A DNA stretch of 64,000 nt from CAWDXG01 sp963822115 (GTDB lineage Bacteria > Myxococcota_A > Polyangia > Polyangiales > Polyangiaceae), in NCBI GenBank assembly GCA_963822115.1, contig CAWGGM010000006.1, forward strand, positions 310,001 to 374,000, read 5' to 3'. The translations under genes were made by a program, and so were the position numbers. This document shows positions 42,931 through 52,180 of the stretch, piece after piece (positions within the stretch are counted from its first letter, which is position 1; each line of letters begins with the position of its first letter). Below the pieces are notes generated by a model that did not search any database, was not told the origin of the DNA, and saw only the letters and a list, made by a program, of their open reading frames with translations.

Positions 42931-43800
42931 ATGAACCGCGTTCTCGGTGTCATTGGTGGCAGCGGCATCTACGCAATCGACGGGCTCTCGGGCGTCGAGG
43001 AGGTCGTCGTCGACACGCCCTTCGGCTCGCCCAGCGACGCCGTCGTACGAGGCACGCTCGGCGACACGACCCTGCTGTTTCTGCCCCGACACGGTCGCGG
43101 CCACCGCATCCCACCACACAAGATCAACTACCGCGCCAACATCTGCGCCTTGAAGAAGCTCGGCGCCGGGCAGGTCGTCAGCCTGTCGGCCGTCGGTTCG
43201 ATGAAAGAGGAAATCGCGCCGGGCGACGTGGTCGTCGTCGACCAGTACATCGACCTGACCAAGCGGCGCATCAGCACCTTTTTCGAAGAGGACGTGGCGG
43301 CGCACGTCGGTTTTTCCGACCCGGTGTGCCCGAAGCTGGCCGAGGCCACGGCGCTGGCGGCCGAACGCGCCGGCGCCAGGCTGCATCGCGGCGGCACCTA
43401 CGTGTGCATGGAGGGCCCCCAGTTTTCCACCCGTGCGGAGAGCTTTCTGTACCGCAGCTGGGGCGTTTCGGTGATCGGCATGACCTCGATGCCGGAGGCG
43501 AAGCTGGCGCGCGAGGCGGAAATGCCGTACGCCACACTGGCGCTCGCAACCGACTACGACTGCTGGCACGAAACGGAAGATGACGTTTCGGTCGATGGCG
43601 TGCTCGCGGTGCTTCGCAAGAACGCCGAGCTCGCCAAGCGCATGGTGGCCGAGTTGGCTGGGAGCCTGCCCGACCCGGCCCAGAGCCCGGCATCCAGGGC
43701 GCTCGAGTCCGCCCTGATCACCCCCACGGACAGCATCAGCGCCGAAGCGCGCGCCCGGCTCGATTGGCTGATCCACCCCTACCTCCAAAAAGAGAATTGA
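42931..43800 (+). CDS. mtnP: S-methyl-5'-thioadenosine phosphorylase (MTAP/PNP family)
   Basis: A 289-residue phosphorylase. Motifs are GVIGGSGIYAIDG, PRHGRGHRIPPHKINYRANI (the phosphate/substrate block of MTAP) and GTYVCMEGPQFSTRAES. It splits methylthioadenosine to adenine and methylthioribose-1-phosphate, clearing the by-product of polyamine and homoserine lactone synthesis and feeding methionine salvage. An ATG six codons upstream (42913) is possible. Its stop overlaps the next start as TGATG, so it is coupled to the PfkB kinase. Distinguishing MTAP from 6-oxopurine phosphorylase by eye is probable, not certain. Confidence 0.9.
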   Translation: MNRVLGVIGGSGIYAIDGLSGVEEVVVDTPFGSPSDAVVRGTLGDTTLLFLPRHGRGHRIPPHKINYRANICALKKLGAGQVVSLSAVGSMKEEIAPGDVVVVDQYIDLTKRRISTFFEEDVAAHVGFSDPVCPKLAEATALAAERAGARLHRGGTYVCMEGPQFSTRAESFLYRSWGVSVIGMTSMPEAKLAREAEMPYATLALATDYDCWHETEDDVSVDGVLAVLRKNAELAKRMVAELAGSLPDPAQSPASRALESALITPTDSISAEARARLDWLIHPYLQKEN

Positions 43801-44723
43801 TGAGCACGAAGAACTGCCCCCCCGTCCTGATCGTCGGCTCGATGGCCTTCGACGACCTCGAGCTTCCCACGGGCGCGTCCAAGGACGTCGTCGGTGGCTC
43901 GGCCACGTACGCCTCGATGGCCACCAGCCTGTTCGCACCCGCGCGCGTGGTCGCGGTGGTCGGCAACGACTTCCCCGAACAGACCCTCGGTGACCTGTCG
44001 AGCCGCGGCATCGACACCAGCGGTATCGAGAAAGCCGACGGCAATACGTTCCGTTGGGCAGGACGCTACGCGGAAAATCTCTGCAGCCGCACCACACTCG
44101 ACACGCAGCTCAACGTGTTCGCGGACTTCCGCCCCAAGCTGCCGGACAACTACCGCGACAGCGAATACCTGCTGCTCGGCAACATCCACCCCGCGCTGCA
44201 GCTCGAGGTCCTCGAGCAGGTCAAGAACCCGCGCTTCGTGGCGGCCGACACCATGAACTTCTGGATCGAGGGCGAGCGCGAGGCGCTCGGCAAGGTCCTG
44301 AAGAAGATCGACACGCTCGTCATCAACGACGAGGAACTGCGTCAGCTGGCGGACGAGTGGAACATCAAGAAGGCCGCACGGGCCGTGCTGGACATGGGCC
44401 CGAAGCGCCTGGTGGTGAAGCGCGGTGAGTACGGCGCGATGCTGTTCGACGAGCACGGCATCTTCTTCGCTCCTGCGTATCCGCTCGAGACGGAGATCGA
44501 CCCGACCGGTGCGGGCGACACGTTCGCCGGCGCCTTGCTCGGCTATCTCGCCGACGAAGGCGAGCTCGGCCGCAACACGCTGCGTCGCTCGCTGATGATG
44601 GCGGCAACGGTGGCGAGCTTCTGCGTGGAGGACGTCGGCACGCGCCGGCTCGCCGAGCTCGATCGCAACCAGATCGCCGAGCGGCTCGAGTCGCTCAGAA
44701 CGCTCGTGCACTTCGGCGCCTAG
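43800..44723 (+). CDS. PfkB/ribokinase family sugar or nucleoside kinase
   Basis: A 307-residue kinase. The N-terminal part has VLIVGSMAFDDLELPTG and the GGSATYASMATSLF glycine patch. The C-terminal PfkB signature is DPTGAGDTFAGALLGYL, with catalytic Asp in GAGD. The start overlaps the phosphorylase stop (TGATG), so the two are made together. A likely job is phosphorylating a nucleoside or sugar arising near methylthioadenosine turnover. The true substrate is not readable from sequence; adenosine, methylthioribose-like sugars and others are possible. Family assignment is firm. Confidence 0.9.
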   Translation: MSTKNCPPVLIVGSMAFDDLELPTGASKDVVGGSATYASMATSLFAPARVVAVVGNDFPEQTLGDLSSRGIDTSGIEKADGNTFRWAGRYAENLCSRTTLDTQLNVFADFRPKLPDNYRDSEYLLLGNIHPALQLEVLEQVKNPRFVAADTMNFWIEGEREALGKVLKKIDTLVINDEELRQLADEWNIKKAARAVLDMGPKRLVVKRGEYGAMLFDEHGIFFAPAYPLETEIDPTGAGDTFAGALLGYLADEGELGRNTLRRSLMMAATVASFCVEDVGTRRLAELDRNQIAERLESLRTLVHFGA

Positions 44724-44764
44724 CCCCGCCTCCACCGCTCGATACCCGTCGCTCGAGCCGACCG

Positions 44765-44787
44765 CGCGCGCCACGCCTTGGCGCGCG
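44765..44787 (+). terminator. Possible hairpin terminator after the PfkB gene
   Basis: An 8-bp perfect GC stem (CGCGCGCC / GGCGCGCG) with a 7-nt loop starts 41 bp after the PfkB stop. No T-tract follows, so it may be a weak or Rho-assisted stop, or chance in GC-rich DNA. Confidence 0.3.
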
Positions 44788-44855
44788 GCGCGCGATCGGT
44801 TAACTCTGCGTTCCGTCGCAGCTGGGGCGAGCGGTCGAGAGAGGAGTCCGGGACG

Positions 44856-45905
44856 ATGAGGCGTTTTTCCGCGAGCTGGGTAGCGGCGCTCCTGGGCGCT
44901 GCGCTCGCCGTTGGTTGTGGCGGCAGCAGCAACAGCGGCAACAGCAAGAACAGCGGCAGCGGAGGCAATAGCGCCGGCGGCAGTGGCGGTGCGTCGGGCG
45001 GAGCCTGCAAGCCGACCGCAGCGGAGTGCTACGTGGCCGGTCCGGACGGCCCGGGCAACGCCTGCCTGGCCAAGGCCGACAACACCGGAGACAAGTACCA
45101 GCTCCGGGTCAGCCAGCTGGTCGTCAGCTCGCCGGCCAGCCTCGCGGCGCCGTTCATGCAGAACGCGATCATCACGAAGAAGATCGACCTGCAGCAGTCG
45201 GCCTGCTTCCAGAGCGGCGAGGGCGAGTTCAACATCCTGTTCGAGTACGACACGAAGGCGAAGACGCTCACCGCCGGCGCCAGCATCCCCCAGGGGTTGA
45301 TCGGCCCGCCGAAGGACGGCACCTGCTTCGCGAAGTTCACCGACAGCACATCGGGGATCGACGTCGCACCGGTGTCGGTACCGTACACGGTCAGCGGCGA
45401 CACCTACACGGCCAGCTTCGACAAGGTGGTCATCCCCATCTACATCAACGAAGCCGAGGACAGCTACGCACTGCTGCCGCTGCACAAGCTCGAGGTGAAG
45501 GCCACGCTGTCCAGCGACCACGACTGTGTGGGCTCGTTCCGCGCCGATCAGCTCCAGCCGCCGCTGTGCGGACCTGCCGAGAACGACTTCGCCTGGAACA
45601 ACGGCGGCAGCTTCAACGCCTACATCACCGTCGCCGAGGCGGACACGGTGGACGTTGCGGATCTCGGCGAGTCGCTGTGCGTGCTGTTGAGCGGCGATCC
45701 GGGCACGTGGAAGGGCACGGACGCCAAACACACCTGCAAGGGCTCCGACCAGTACAAGAGCACGGGCAAGCTGCCCGTGGGCGACTGGTGCTCCACGACG
45801 AACTCGGCTGCGACCGCCAGTTGCCAGGACGCCTGGCATCTCGAGACGCAATTTGCTGCCAGCGCCATGAAGATCAACGACGGCGTCTTCAACACCTGCA
45901 AGTAG
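44856..45905 (+). CDS. Lipoprotein of unknown function
   Basis: A 349-residue secreted lipoprotein (lipobox LAVGCGGSS). The ATG at 44856 is preceded by GAGGAG. A Ser/Asn/Gly tether (about 22-48) leads to a Cys-bearing globular region (about 50-345; CYVAGPDGPGNACLAKAD, GSFRADQLQPPLCGPAEND). The many even beta-alternations and at least eight Cys suggest disulfide-linked beta structure. No family is recognised. The very large 46118 gene follows 212 bp later in the same direction; both are envelope proteins. Confidence 0.78.
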   Translation: MRRFSASWVAALLGAALAVGCGGSSNSGNSKNSGSGGNSAGGSGGASGGACKPTAAECYVAGPDGPGNACLAKADNTGDKYQLRVSQLVVSSPASLAAPFMQNAIITKKIDLQQSACFQSGEGEFNILFEYDTKAKTLTAGASIPQGLIGPPKDGTCFAKFTDSTSGIDVAPVSVPYTVSGDTYTASFDKVVIPIYINEAEDSYALLPLHKLEVKATLSSDHDCVGSFRADQLQPPLCGPAENDFAWNNGGSFNAYITVAEADTVDVADLGESLCVLLSGDPGTWKGTDAKHTCKGSDQYKSTGKLPVGDWCSTTNSAATASCQDAWHLETQFAASAMKINDGVFNTCK

Positions 45906-46117
45906 CTCCGACCGGACAGGTGGGCGCGTGTCGCACCTGGGCCCACTTCACACGACAAACAGGCGACGACCGTCAGCCGTACTGCGCCCAGACTGGGTTT
46001 TCCCTGATTCGTCGAACAACACGCAGTGCGGACGCGCTACACTCCGAGAGTAGGTTCTTGCGCGTCGGGGCGCGCCGCAACGCGGCCGCTCGGCCGCACA
46101 GCACTGGGAGAGACCGC

Positions 46118-49100
46118 ATGCCTCGCTGGCTGAAGCACTTCCTCTTCATCTTTCTGCTCGTCATGTTCGGAGGCTGCGCCGGCAGCTGCTCGGGCTGCGC
46201 CGGCTGCGGCGTGACTCCGCTACCTGGCGGGTTCGATTCCACCAAGCGCGTCGAGAACGCCACCAGCGTGCGGCTGACGCAGAGCGGGCTGAAATTCCTC
46301 AGCGACAACCTCGGGCCGCTGGCGGGCAAGCTGGTGGGCGGAGGCACCGACCCGAACGGCACCATGACGTTCGATGTCCCGCCGTCGCACACCAGCACGA
46401 AGGTGATCGTCACGATCAATATCGACGTGTGCAAGGACGGCCCGAAGCCGAACGCCAACCCCAAGGAGTGCATCGTCGAGATCGGGCTGGGCAAGGCCAA
46501 CCTGGCCATCACCACGGCGGCTCCCCACGACATCCACGTCGACGGAACGCTGCCGGTGCGGCTGCAGCGCGCGCCGATCAAAACGAGCATCGGCAGCATG
46601 TGGGCGGCGCTCGACAACGGCGGCAACTTCGCGGACATCCCCGTGCACGCCGATGTCTCGCTGGAAACCGACCTCGACCCGGCCCACGCGTCGCGCAAGG
46701 GCTACACCAAGGTCAAGATCAACGCGCTGACCGTCGACAAGAACGCGCTGGAGAGCAACATCCACTTCGGCGGCGGCATCCTCGGCAGCATCGTCAACCT
46801 CCTGAAGAGCTTCATCGCGGGTCAGCTCATCTCGCCGCTCACCGACTCGCTCAAGAGCACCGTCGAGAAGCAACTGTGCACCACGGCCGACCCGGCAACC
46901 GGCGTCACCTGCCCCTCCGGCACCTATCCGGATTCGGGCGGCACCTGCCGCTACTGCTCGCCGAACGCCCAGGGCCAATGCCCGGACTCGAGCGCGGAGT
47001 GCGTCGGCATTGCGCTCGGCACCGACGGCAACGTCGACCTCGAGAGCGCCCTGTCCAGCCTCTCGCCCGGAACGAAGGGCGGCTTCAATTTCCTGGCTGC
47101 GCTCGGCGGCGAGGGCCAGCGCGACAACGACGCGAGCATGACCTGGGGCGATCTCGACCCGGTAAACAACGGCGCGACCGTCGGCATGCTGGGTGGCGCC
47201 GAGCCGACGCCGATCACCAAGTGCGTGCCGATCGCGCAGCTCGATCGCCCGGCCAACATCCCGATCCCCGACGAGATCCGCGCCAACACCGTATCGGGCT
47301 GGACCGGCGCCGGGCCGGATGTCGGCCTCGCCGTCAGCGAGCGCTACATCAACTATCTGCTGGGCAGCGTGTACAACAGCGGCGCCCTCTGCCTCGGTAT
47401 CGGCAGCAGCACGCTGGGCAGCATGCTCAACTCCGACACGCTCGGCCTGCTCATGCCATCGCTCAAGGACCTCGGGCGGCAGCGGCACAAGGAGCCGCTC
47501 GCGCTGATGGTCCGGCCGCAGAACCCGCCGACCGTCCAGATCGGCAACGGCACCGACCTGGTGAAGGATCCGCTGCTCAAGATCAACATGAAGCAGCTGA
47601 CGATCGACTTCTACATCTGGTCGAGCGACCGCTACGTCCGTGCCTTCTCGGCCAGCTTCGACGTGACCGTACCGGTCAACCTCGACGTGACCGACAAGAG
47701 CCAGCTGCAGCCCGTGCTCGACAAGCTCGACGTGCAGAACCCGAAGCTGTTCAACGACCCGCTGCTGCGCGAGGACGAGGCGAAGTCGGCCAGCGCGCTG
47801 GCCAGCATCATCGCCGGACAGATCGGCAAGTCGCTCGGCGGCGCCATCAGTCCCGTCGACATCAACAGCCAGCTGGCCTCGATGGGTATCCAGCTGACGA
47901 TCCCACCCACGGTGAAGGGTCAGGGTAGCCCCGGGCTCAGGCTGCTCACGAAGGGCACCGACAACTTCCTCGGCATCTTCGCCACGTTCAGCACGGTCTC
48001 CGGACCGACGGCTCCGCTCTTGCGCAGCCACACCACGGCCGAGCTGGTCTCGAAGAAGGTCGATCCGGCCGGGCTCGTACTGCCCACCATCACTCCGGAA
48101 GACCGCCCGAAGGTGGAGCTCCGGGTGTCCAGCTCGCTGGACACTGGCGCGCAGCCGATCGAATACCAGTACCGCCTCGACGGCGGCTTCTGGCACGAGT
48201 GGAGCGACTCCCGCTACATCACGATCGACTCGCCGACGCTGTCCATCCAGGCTCGGCATCGCGTGGACGTGCGCTCGCGCGTCGTCGGGCAGCCGAAGAC
48301 GGTGGACAGCAGCTACGCCTCGGTGAATGTCATCATCGACAAGTCGCCGCCGGATATCGACCTGGCCTCGCATGTGTCCAGCGATCAGCTCCGCGTCGAC
48401 GTGAGCGACGTGGTCTCGCCGAAGAAGGCGGTCGAGGTCCGCTGGGCGCTGGATGGCGCGCCGTTCGGCAGCTGGACGACGGCCGATCAGCTCTCGAGCA
48501 TCGACGTGGGAAGCGCGCGCCGCATCAGCGTCGAGGCGAAGGACGAGGAAGGCAACATCGCGACCAAGCAGCAGGGTCTGATCCGCGGCCGCCAGGATGC
48601 GGCGCTGGCATCGGCGAGCGCCTGCGGCTGCCGGGTACCCGGCGACGCGCGCTCGGGCGGCACCGGCTACGGGCTCGGCGCGATCCTCGCGCTGGGTCTG
48701 TTGTTCGGTCTGCGCCGCCGCGGCGGACGGGACGACGACGACGACGAGCCGCCGACCGGCCCCCGTCCGAAGCGCAAGGGCGCACAGCGCGGCGGCTCGA
48801 ACAACACGCTGGGGCCGCGCACGCTGCGCGTCGCAGCGACGGCCGGCGCCATGCTCGTCGCCGCATCCTGGGCAGGCTGCTCCTGCGGCAGCGAAACCAA
48901 GGCCAACAACAAACCCGCGGGCTGCCCGACCTGCGAACAGATCCTGCCTGGCCTGGTCGGCAGCTACTCGTCGGCTGCGGTCGCCCAGGACGGCACCGTA
49001 TGGGTCGCCGGCTACGACGACATCGGCTACACGCAGGCGCCCGACGCCGGCCCGAGCTCGCTGCTGTTCGGCGACCTGGTCGTCGGCAAGTGGGACGGCC

Positions 49101-50365
49101 AGAAGGTCGACTGGCAGAGCGTGGACGGTCTGCCGGCGGTCGATCCGACGCTCGATCCCGGCACCACGGGCGGCCCGCCGGATCCCTCGTTCTACGACGT
49201 GAACGGCTTCCGCCAGGGCCTGACCGATTCGGGCGACGACGTCGGTCTGTGGACGAGCATCCAGCTCGACAGCTCCGGCAACCCCGAGGTCGCGTACTAC
49301 GACGCGACGCACCGCGCGCTCAAGTTCGCCAGCTACGACGGCACGACCTGGAACACCCAGACCGTGGAGTCCGACGACCACGGCGACATCGGGCGCTACG
49401 CGAAGCTCCTGCTGGTGAACGACAAGCCCGTCATCGCCTACCTGGCCATCAAGAGTGGCGGCACCAACGGCACCGCGAAGAGCTCGGTGCGCATCGCGAC
49501 CGCGACCACCGCAACGCCGACCTCGTCCAGTGACTGGACGTTCTCGGACGCAGCGGTCGCCGACAGCGTGCCCTGCCAGGCCTTCACCTGCAGCACGGGC
49601 GAATACTGCCGGTCCGACACCGGGGCCTGCGAGAAGCCGGTCACCGGCTGCGACCCGGCCTGCACCAGCGGCAACAAGTGCTTCAACGTCAGCGGCACGC
49701 CGACGTGCACCGCGACCGTGGCGAAGAACGCCGCGGAAGACTACCCGAACGCCTACGGCCTGTACGTCTCGATGACCGAGACGCCGGCGGGGCTCGGGGT
49801 CGTGTTCTACGACCGCGTCCACGGCAACCTGTACGGCGTCGCCGAGAACGGCGGCACCTGGGGCAAACCGCTGCTGCTCGACGGGCAGGGCAAGGATGCG
49901 CAGGGCAACGACATCGACACCGGCGACGTGGGCATCGGCGCCAGCCTGTTCGTCGACCAGAACGGCGACTGGCACGTCAGCTACGTGAACGGCTTCGACG
50001 AGTCGGTGATGTACGAGATGGTCAAGAACGGCGACACGGCGGGCAAGCCCGAGGTGGTCGACAGCGGCAACACCGACAACGGGCAGGCCGTGGTCGGCGA
50101 TGACTCGGCCATCACGGTCACCGGCGCTGGCGAAGTGCACATCGCCTACCAGGACGCCACCAACGGCCAGCTGCGCTGGGCCGTGGGCACGCCCAAGTCG
50201 GGCGGTGGTCACGACTGGACGGCGAAGTCGCTCCCGGTGGAAGCGGAATCGTTCGCGGGCGCCTTCAACCACATCCTGAACGTGAACGGGTCCACCCAGG
50301 TGATGACCTGGTGGCGCAAGGGCAAGCCCATCACCGTCGGCGACGTGAAGCTCGTCACGCCGTAG
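46118..50365 (+). CDS. 1415-residue lipoprotein with internal MYXO-CTERM segment and beta-propeller-like C-terminal half
   Basis: The start at 46118 gives a signal peptide with lipobox MFGGCAG. Residues about 30-830 form a large, mostly beta region with an Ig/Y_Y_Y-like part (IEYQYRLDGGFWHEWSDSRY). At residues 836-873 the pattern CGC, a small-residue linker, hydrophobic GYGLGAILALGLLFGL and RRRGGR is a textbook MYXO-CTERM sorting tail. It is normally C-terminal, but here the frame runs on. A second signal-like stretch (RVAATAGAMLVAASWAGCSC, Cys921) follows. Residues about 930-1415 contain repeats like a beta-propeller (SSAAVAQDGTVWVAGYDD, GNPEVAYYDATHRALKFASY) with a small Cys module. No stop or frame break is visible. 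It looks like a fusion of two exported proteins. Confidence 0.85.
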   Translation: MPRWLKHFLFIFLLVMFGGCAGSCSGCAGCGVTPLPGGFDSTKRVENATSVRLTQSGLKFLSDNLGPLAGKLVGGGTDPNGTMTFDVPPSHTSTKVIVTINIDVCKDGPKPNANPKECIVEIGLGKANLAITTAAPHDIHVDGTLPVRLQRAPIKTSIGSMWAALDNGGNFADIPVHADVSLETDLDPAHASRKGYTKVKINALTVDKNALESNIHFGGGILGSIVNLLKSFIAGQLISPLTDSLKSTVEKQLCTTADPATGVTCPSGTYPDSGGTCRYCSPNAQGQCPDSSAECVGIALGTDGNVDLESALSSLSPGTKGGFNFLAALGGEGQRDNDASMTWGDLDPVNNGATVGMLGGAEPTPITKCVPIAQLDRPANIPIPDEIRANTVSGWTGAGPDVGLAVSERYINYLLGSVYNSGALCLGIGSSTLGSMLNSDTLGLLMPSLKDLGRQRHKEPLALMVRPQNPPTVQIGNGTDLVKDPLLKINMKQLTIDFYIWSSDRYVRAFSASFDVTVPVNLDVTDKSQLQPVLDKLDVQNPKLFNDPLLREDEAKSASALASIIAGQIGKSLGGAISPVDINSQLASMGIQLTIPPTVKGQGSPGLRLLTKGTDNFLGIFATFSTVSGPTAPLLRSHTTAELVSKKVDPAGLVLPTITPEDRPKVELRVSSSLDTGAQPIEYQYRLDGGFWHEWSDSRYITIDSPTLSIQARHRVDVRSRVVGQPKTVDSSYASVNVIIDKSPPDIDLASHVSSDQLRVDVSDVVSPKKAVEVRWALDGAPFGSWTTADQLSSIDVGSARRISVEAKDEEGNIATKQQGLIRGRQDAALASASACGCRVPGDARSGGTGYGLGAILALGLLFGLRRRGGRDDDDDEPPTGPRPKRKGAQRGGSNNTLGPRTLRVAATAGAMLVAASWAGCSCGSETKANNKPAGCPTCEQILPGLVGSYSSAAVAQDGTVWVAGYDDIGYTQAPDAGPSSLLFGDLVVGKWDGQKVDWQSVDGLPAVDPTLDPGTTGGPPDPSFYDVNGFRQGLTDSGDDVGLWTSIQLDSSGNPEVAYYDATHRALKFASYDGTTWNTQTVESDDHGDIGRYAKLLLVNDKPVIAYLAIKSGGTNGTAKSSVRIATATTATPTSSSDWTFSDAAVADSVPCQAFTCSTGEYCRSDTGACEKPVTGCDPACTSGNKCFNVSGTPTCTATVAKNAAEDYPNAYGLYVSMTETPAGLGVVFYDRVHGNLYGVAENGGTWGKPLLLDGQGKDAQGNDIDTGDVGIGASLFVDQNGDWHVSYVNGFDESVMYEMVKNGDTAGKPEVVDSGNTDNGQAVVGDDSAITVTGAGEVHIAYQDATNGQLRWAVGTPKSGGGHDWTAKSLPVEAESFAGAFNHILNVNGSTQVMTWWRKGKPITVGDVKLVTP

Positions 50366-50386
50366 TACTGCTGGCGGGTCCTGGCA

Positions 50387-50410
50387 GCCGCGGCCCGGCA
50401 GAGCCGCGGC
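50387..50410 (+). terminator. Possible terminator after the 1415-residue gene
   Basis: Two copies of the self-complementary octamer GCCGCGGC (50387-50394 and 50403-50410) flank CCGGCAGA and can pair as an 8-bp stem. GCTTTCC follows. It starts 22 bp after the stop. The T-tract is short, so the call is weak. Confidence 0.35.
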
Positions 50411-50437
50411 GCTTTCCGCCCGCTCGCGGCGTCCCTG

Positions 50438-50692
50438 CTACGCCGCGGCGGTAGCGCCCACGACGCTGGTCGCGGGGCCGTCGATCTTTTCGCGTTGTTC
50501 GGCAACAATCGCGAGCAGCTCGCTCTTGGTCGCAATGCCGGTCTCGAGCAGGACGCGCATGTAGCCGTCCACGTAGCCGTGGGCTCGAGCCAGCCGCGCA
50601 TAGGCGATACCGTCCATGCGCAGGCGGAACACGTCGGCAAGCATCGCCCTGAGGGTCTCGAGCATCTCGGACTTCGAGGTCTTGGTCGGCAT
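50438..50692 (-). CDS. Small conserved helical protein
   Basis: An 84-residue cytosolic protein, mostly helical (SEMLETLRAMLADVFRLRMD, YARLARAHGYVDGYMRVLLE). It has a polar Ala-rich tail and no signal or membrane segment. The ATG at 50692 has GGGAG seven bases upstream and is preferred to an upstream TTG. The motif GYVDGYMRVLLETGIATK suggests a small ligand- or protein-binding helical fold, but I know no family. It is transcribed away from the 50984 gene. Confidence 0.65.
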   Translation of the reverse strand: MPTKTSKSEMLETLRAMLADVFRLRMDGIAYARLARAHGYVDGYMRVLLETGIATKSELLAIVAEQREKIDGPATSVVGATAAA

Positions 50693-50983
50693 CTCCAATC
50701 TCCCATTCGCGCTCGGTGGAGGGGGCGCGCGTAACTCGACCCGGGTACCTGGCGCGACGACAGTGGGCCAAGTTGTCGGCGTGCAGGCCGGTGCATTTCT
50801 GCCCGTTTCGCCGCTTTCACGGTGGCGCGACCACGCCCCCTACCCTCGGTTCCAGACCGCGTCCGCAGAGTTGCAGCGCCGCGGGGGCCCTCGACATACG
50901 AAGCCGTATATCTGCTGGTTCCGTGAATGGGTGGCGGAACGAGCGGCGTTCGGATAAGGCGTCGTCCCAGTCCCGAACCCACG

Positions 50984-52168
50984 ATGTCGAGCGGACCCCA
51001 TCCCAGCGCAGTAGTCGACGAGCTGTCGAACCATCCCGAGGTCGAGAGCCTCGCTGCCTACGTGCGAGCCGTCGCGCTCGCCGCAGCACGCGCGCGAAAG
51101 CGCGGTTTCGCCTCCACCGGCGAAGCGCTGCCGGACGTGGACGTTGCACCTCCGGCCCGCGACGCCGCCGCCACCCCGCTCGGCAATCTTCTGGAGGTGC
51201 TCGAACAGGGCACACACAGCCCCGAGCAGCGCGCGCTGCTGGGCGCGTTGCTGGCGCTCGGCATTGCCGGCGAGCTGCCCAGCACGCCAGAGGCGGAGCT
51301 CGAGCTCGCAGCTCTGCTGGTGTGGCTCGCCGCGCACACCCCCGTCAACGCGCTAGCCTCAGCCGACGCCGCGCTGGGCGACAAGGCCGACGCGCTGTGG
51401 GCAGCTGTCGCGCGGATCGTCGACAGCCCGGCCGCCGCCGGCGCCGACTTCGACGTGGCCGAGTCGCTCGTCGCCGCGGTCGCTCTCGGCGCCAGCAAGT
51501 CGCCGCAGGCGCAAACGGCTGCTCGGGACCTCGCCGAACAGAGCGGCAATCCACTCCTCCGTGCGGTACTGGGCGCCCCTCGGGGCGAAGGCGGAACGCG
51601 ACTCGGCGGCGAGCTGTCGCCCGCGCCGTACGGACCTCTGGTCACGGCGCTGCTCGCCGTGACCGGCATCCTGCTGGTGCTGGGCATCGCGCGGCTCATC
51701 GGACGCTTTGCGCTCGCCTATCGCCGGCCAGCGCGGGTCGCGGTCACTTCGCGTGGGCTGGAGCTGTCTCACCGCACCGAGATGCTCGGTCGCGTGCTGC
51801 GCGATCGCCAGACGCTCGTGCCCCTGTCCAACCTGGCCCGCGTCACGCGCGAGGTGCGCTTCGCGCGGGCCGGACTGTACGCCGGGTTGCTCGCGCTGGT
51901 GCTCGGCAGCTACTTCGGCATGGGGCTGTTCGTCGACGGGCTCAGGGTGCCCGGCGGCTCGTTCCCGCTGCTCGGTCTGGCGGTGCTGGTCATCGTGGTG
52001 GGCCTCGTCGTCGACTTCGCGCTGTCCAGCGTGGCTGACAGCGCCCGCGGGCGCTGTCGCGTCGTCGTCGTGCCGCGCAAGGGTCGCAAGCTCTGCATCG
52101 GGGAGCTCGATCCCGCGCGCGCCGACGCCATGCTCGAAGCCCTCGCCGCCCGCTCGATCGCCAGCTAG
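50984..52168 (+). CDS. Membrane protein with soluble N-terminal region, unknown function
   Basis: A 394-residue protein. Residues about 1-215 are soluble and Ala-rich helical. A transmembrane helix (PLVTALLAVTGILLVLGIARL) is followed by a beta domain with RVAVTSRGLELSHRTEMLGR. Two more helices come next (LYAGLLALVLGSYFGMGLFV and LLGLAVLVIVVGLVVDFAL), then a short beta tail (RCRVVVVPRKGRKLCIGEL). Residues of the last part recall a PH-like or bacterial membrane-flanked domain, but that is a guess. The ATG at 50984 gives a natural start; the longer frame adds a low-complexity Arg tail. It ends 12 bp from the convergent 52181 gene. Confidence 0.72.
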   Translation: MSSGPHPSAVVDELSNHPEVESLAAYVRAVALAAARARKRGFASTGEALPDVDVAPPARDAAATPLGNLLEVLEQGTHSPEQRALLGALLALGIAGELPSTPEAELELAALLVWLAAHTPVNALASADAALGDKADALWAAVARIVDSPAAAGADFDVAESLVAAVALGASKSPQAQTAARDLAEQSGNPLLRAVLGAPRGEGGTRLGGELSPAPYGPLVTALLAVTGILLVLGIARLIGRFALAYRRPARVAVTSRGLELSHRTEMLGRVLRDRQTLVPLSNLARVTREVRFARAGLYAGLLALVLGSYFGMGLFVDGLRVPGGSFPLLGLAVLVIVVGLVVDFALSSVADSARGRCRVVVVPRKGRKLCIGELDPARADAMLEALAARSIAS

Positions 52169-52180
52169 CGCGACGCGACC

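Noticed and set aside
46220..50272. Very long open frame (1350 codons) on the minus strand opposite the 1415-residue gene
   Set aside because: In high-GC genomes antisense frames stay open by chance. Its translation is Arg/Ala/Val/Asp-rich with no domain, and the plus strand has a clear signal peptide and repeats.
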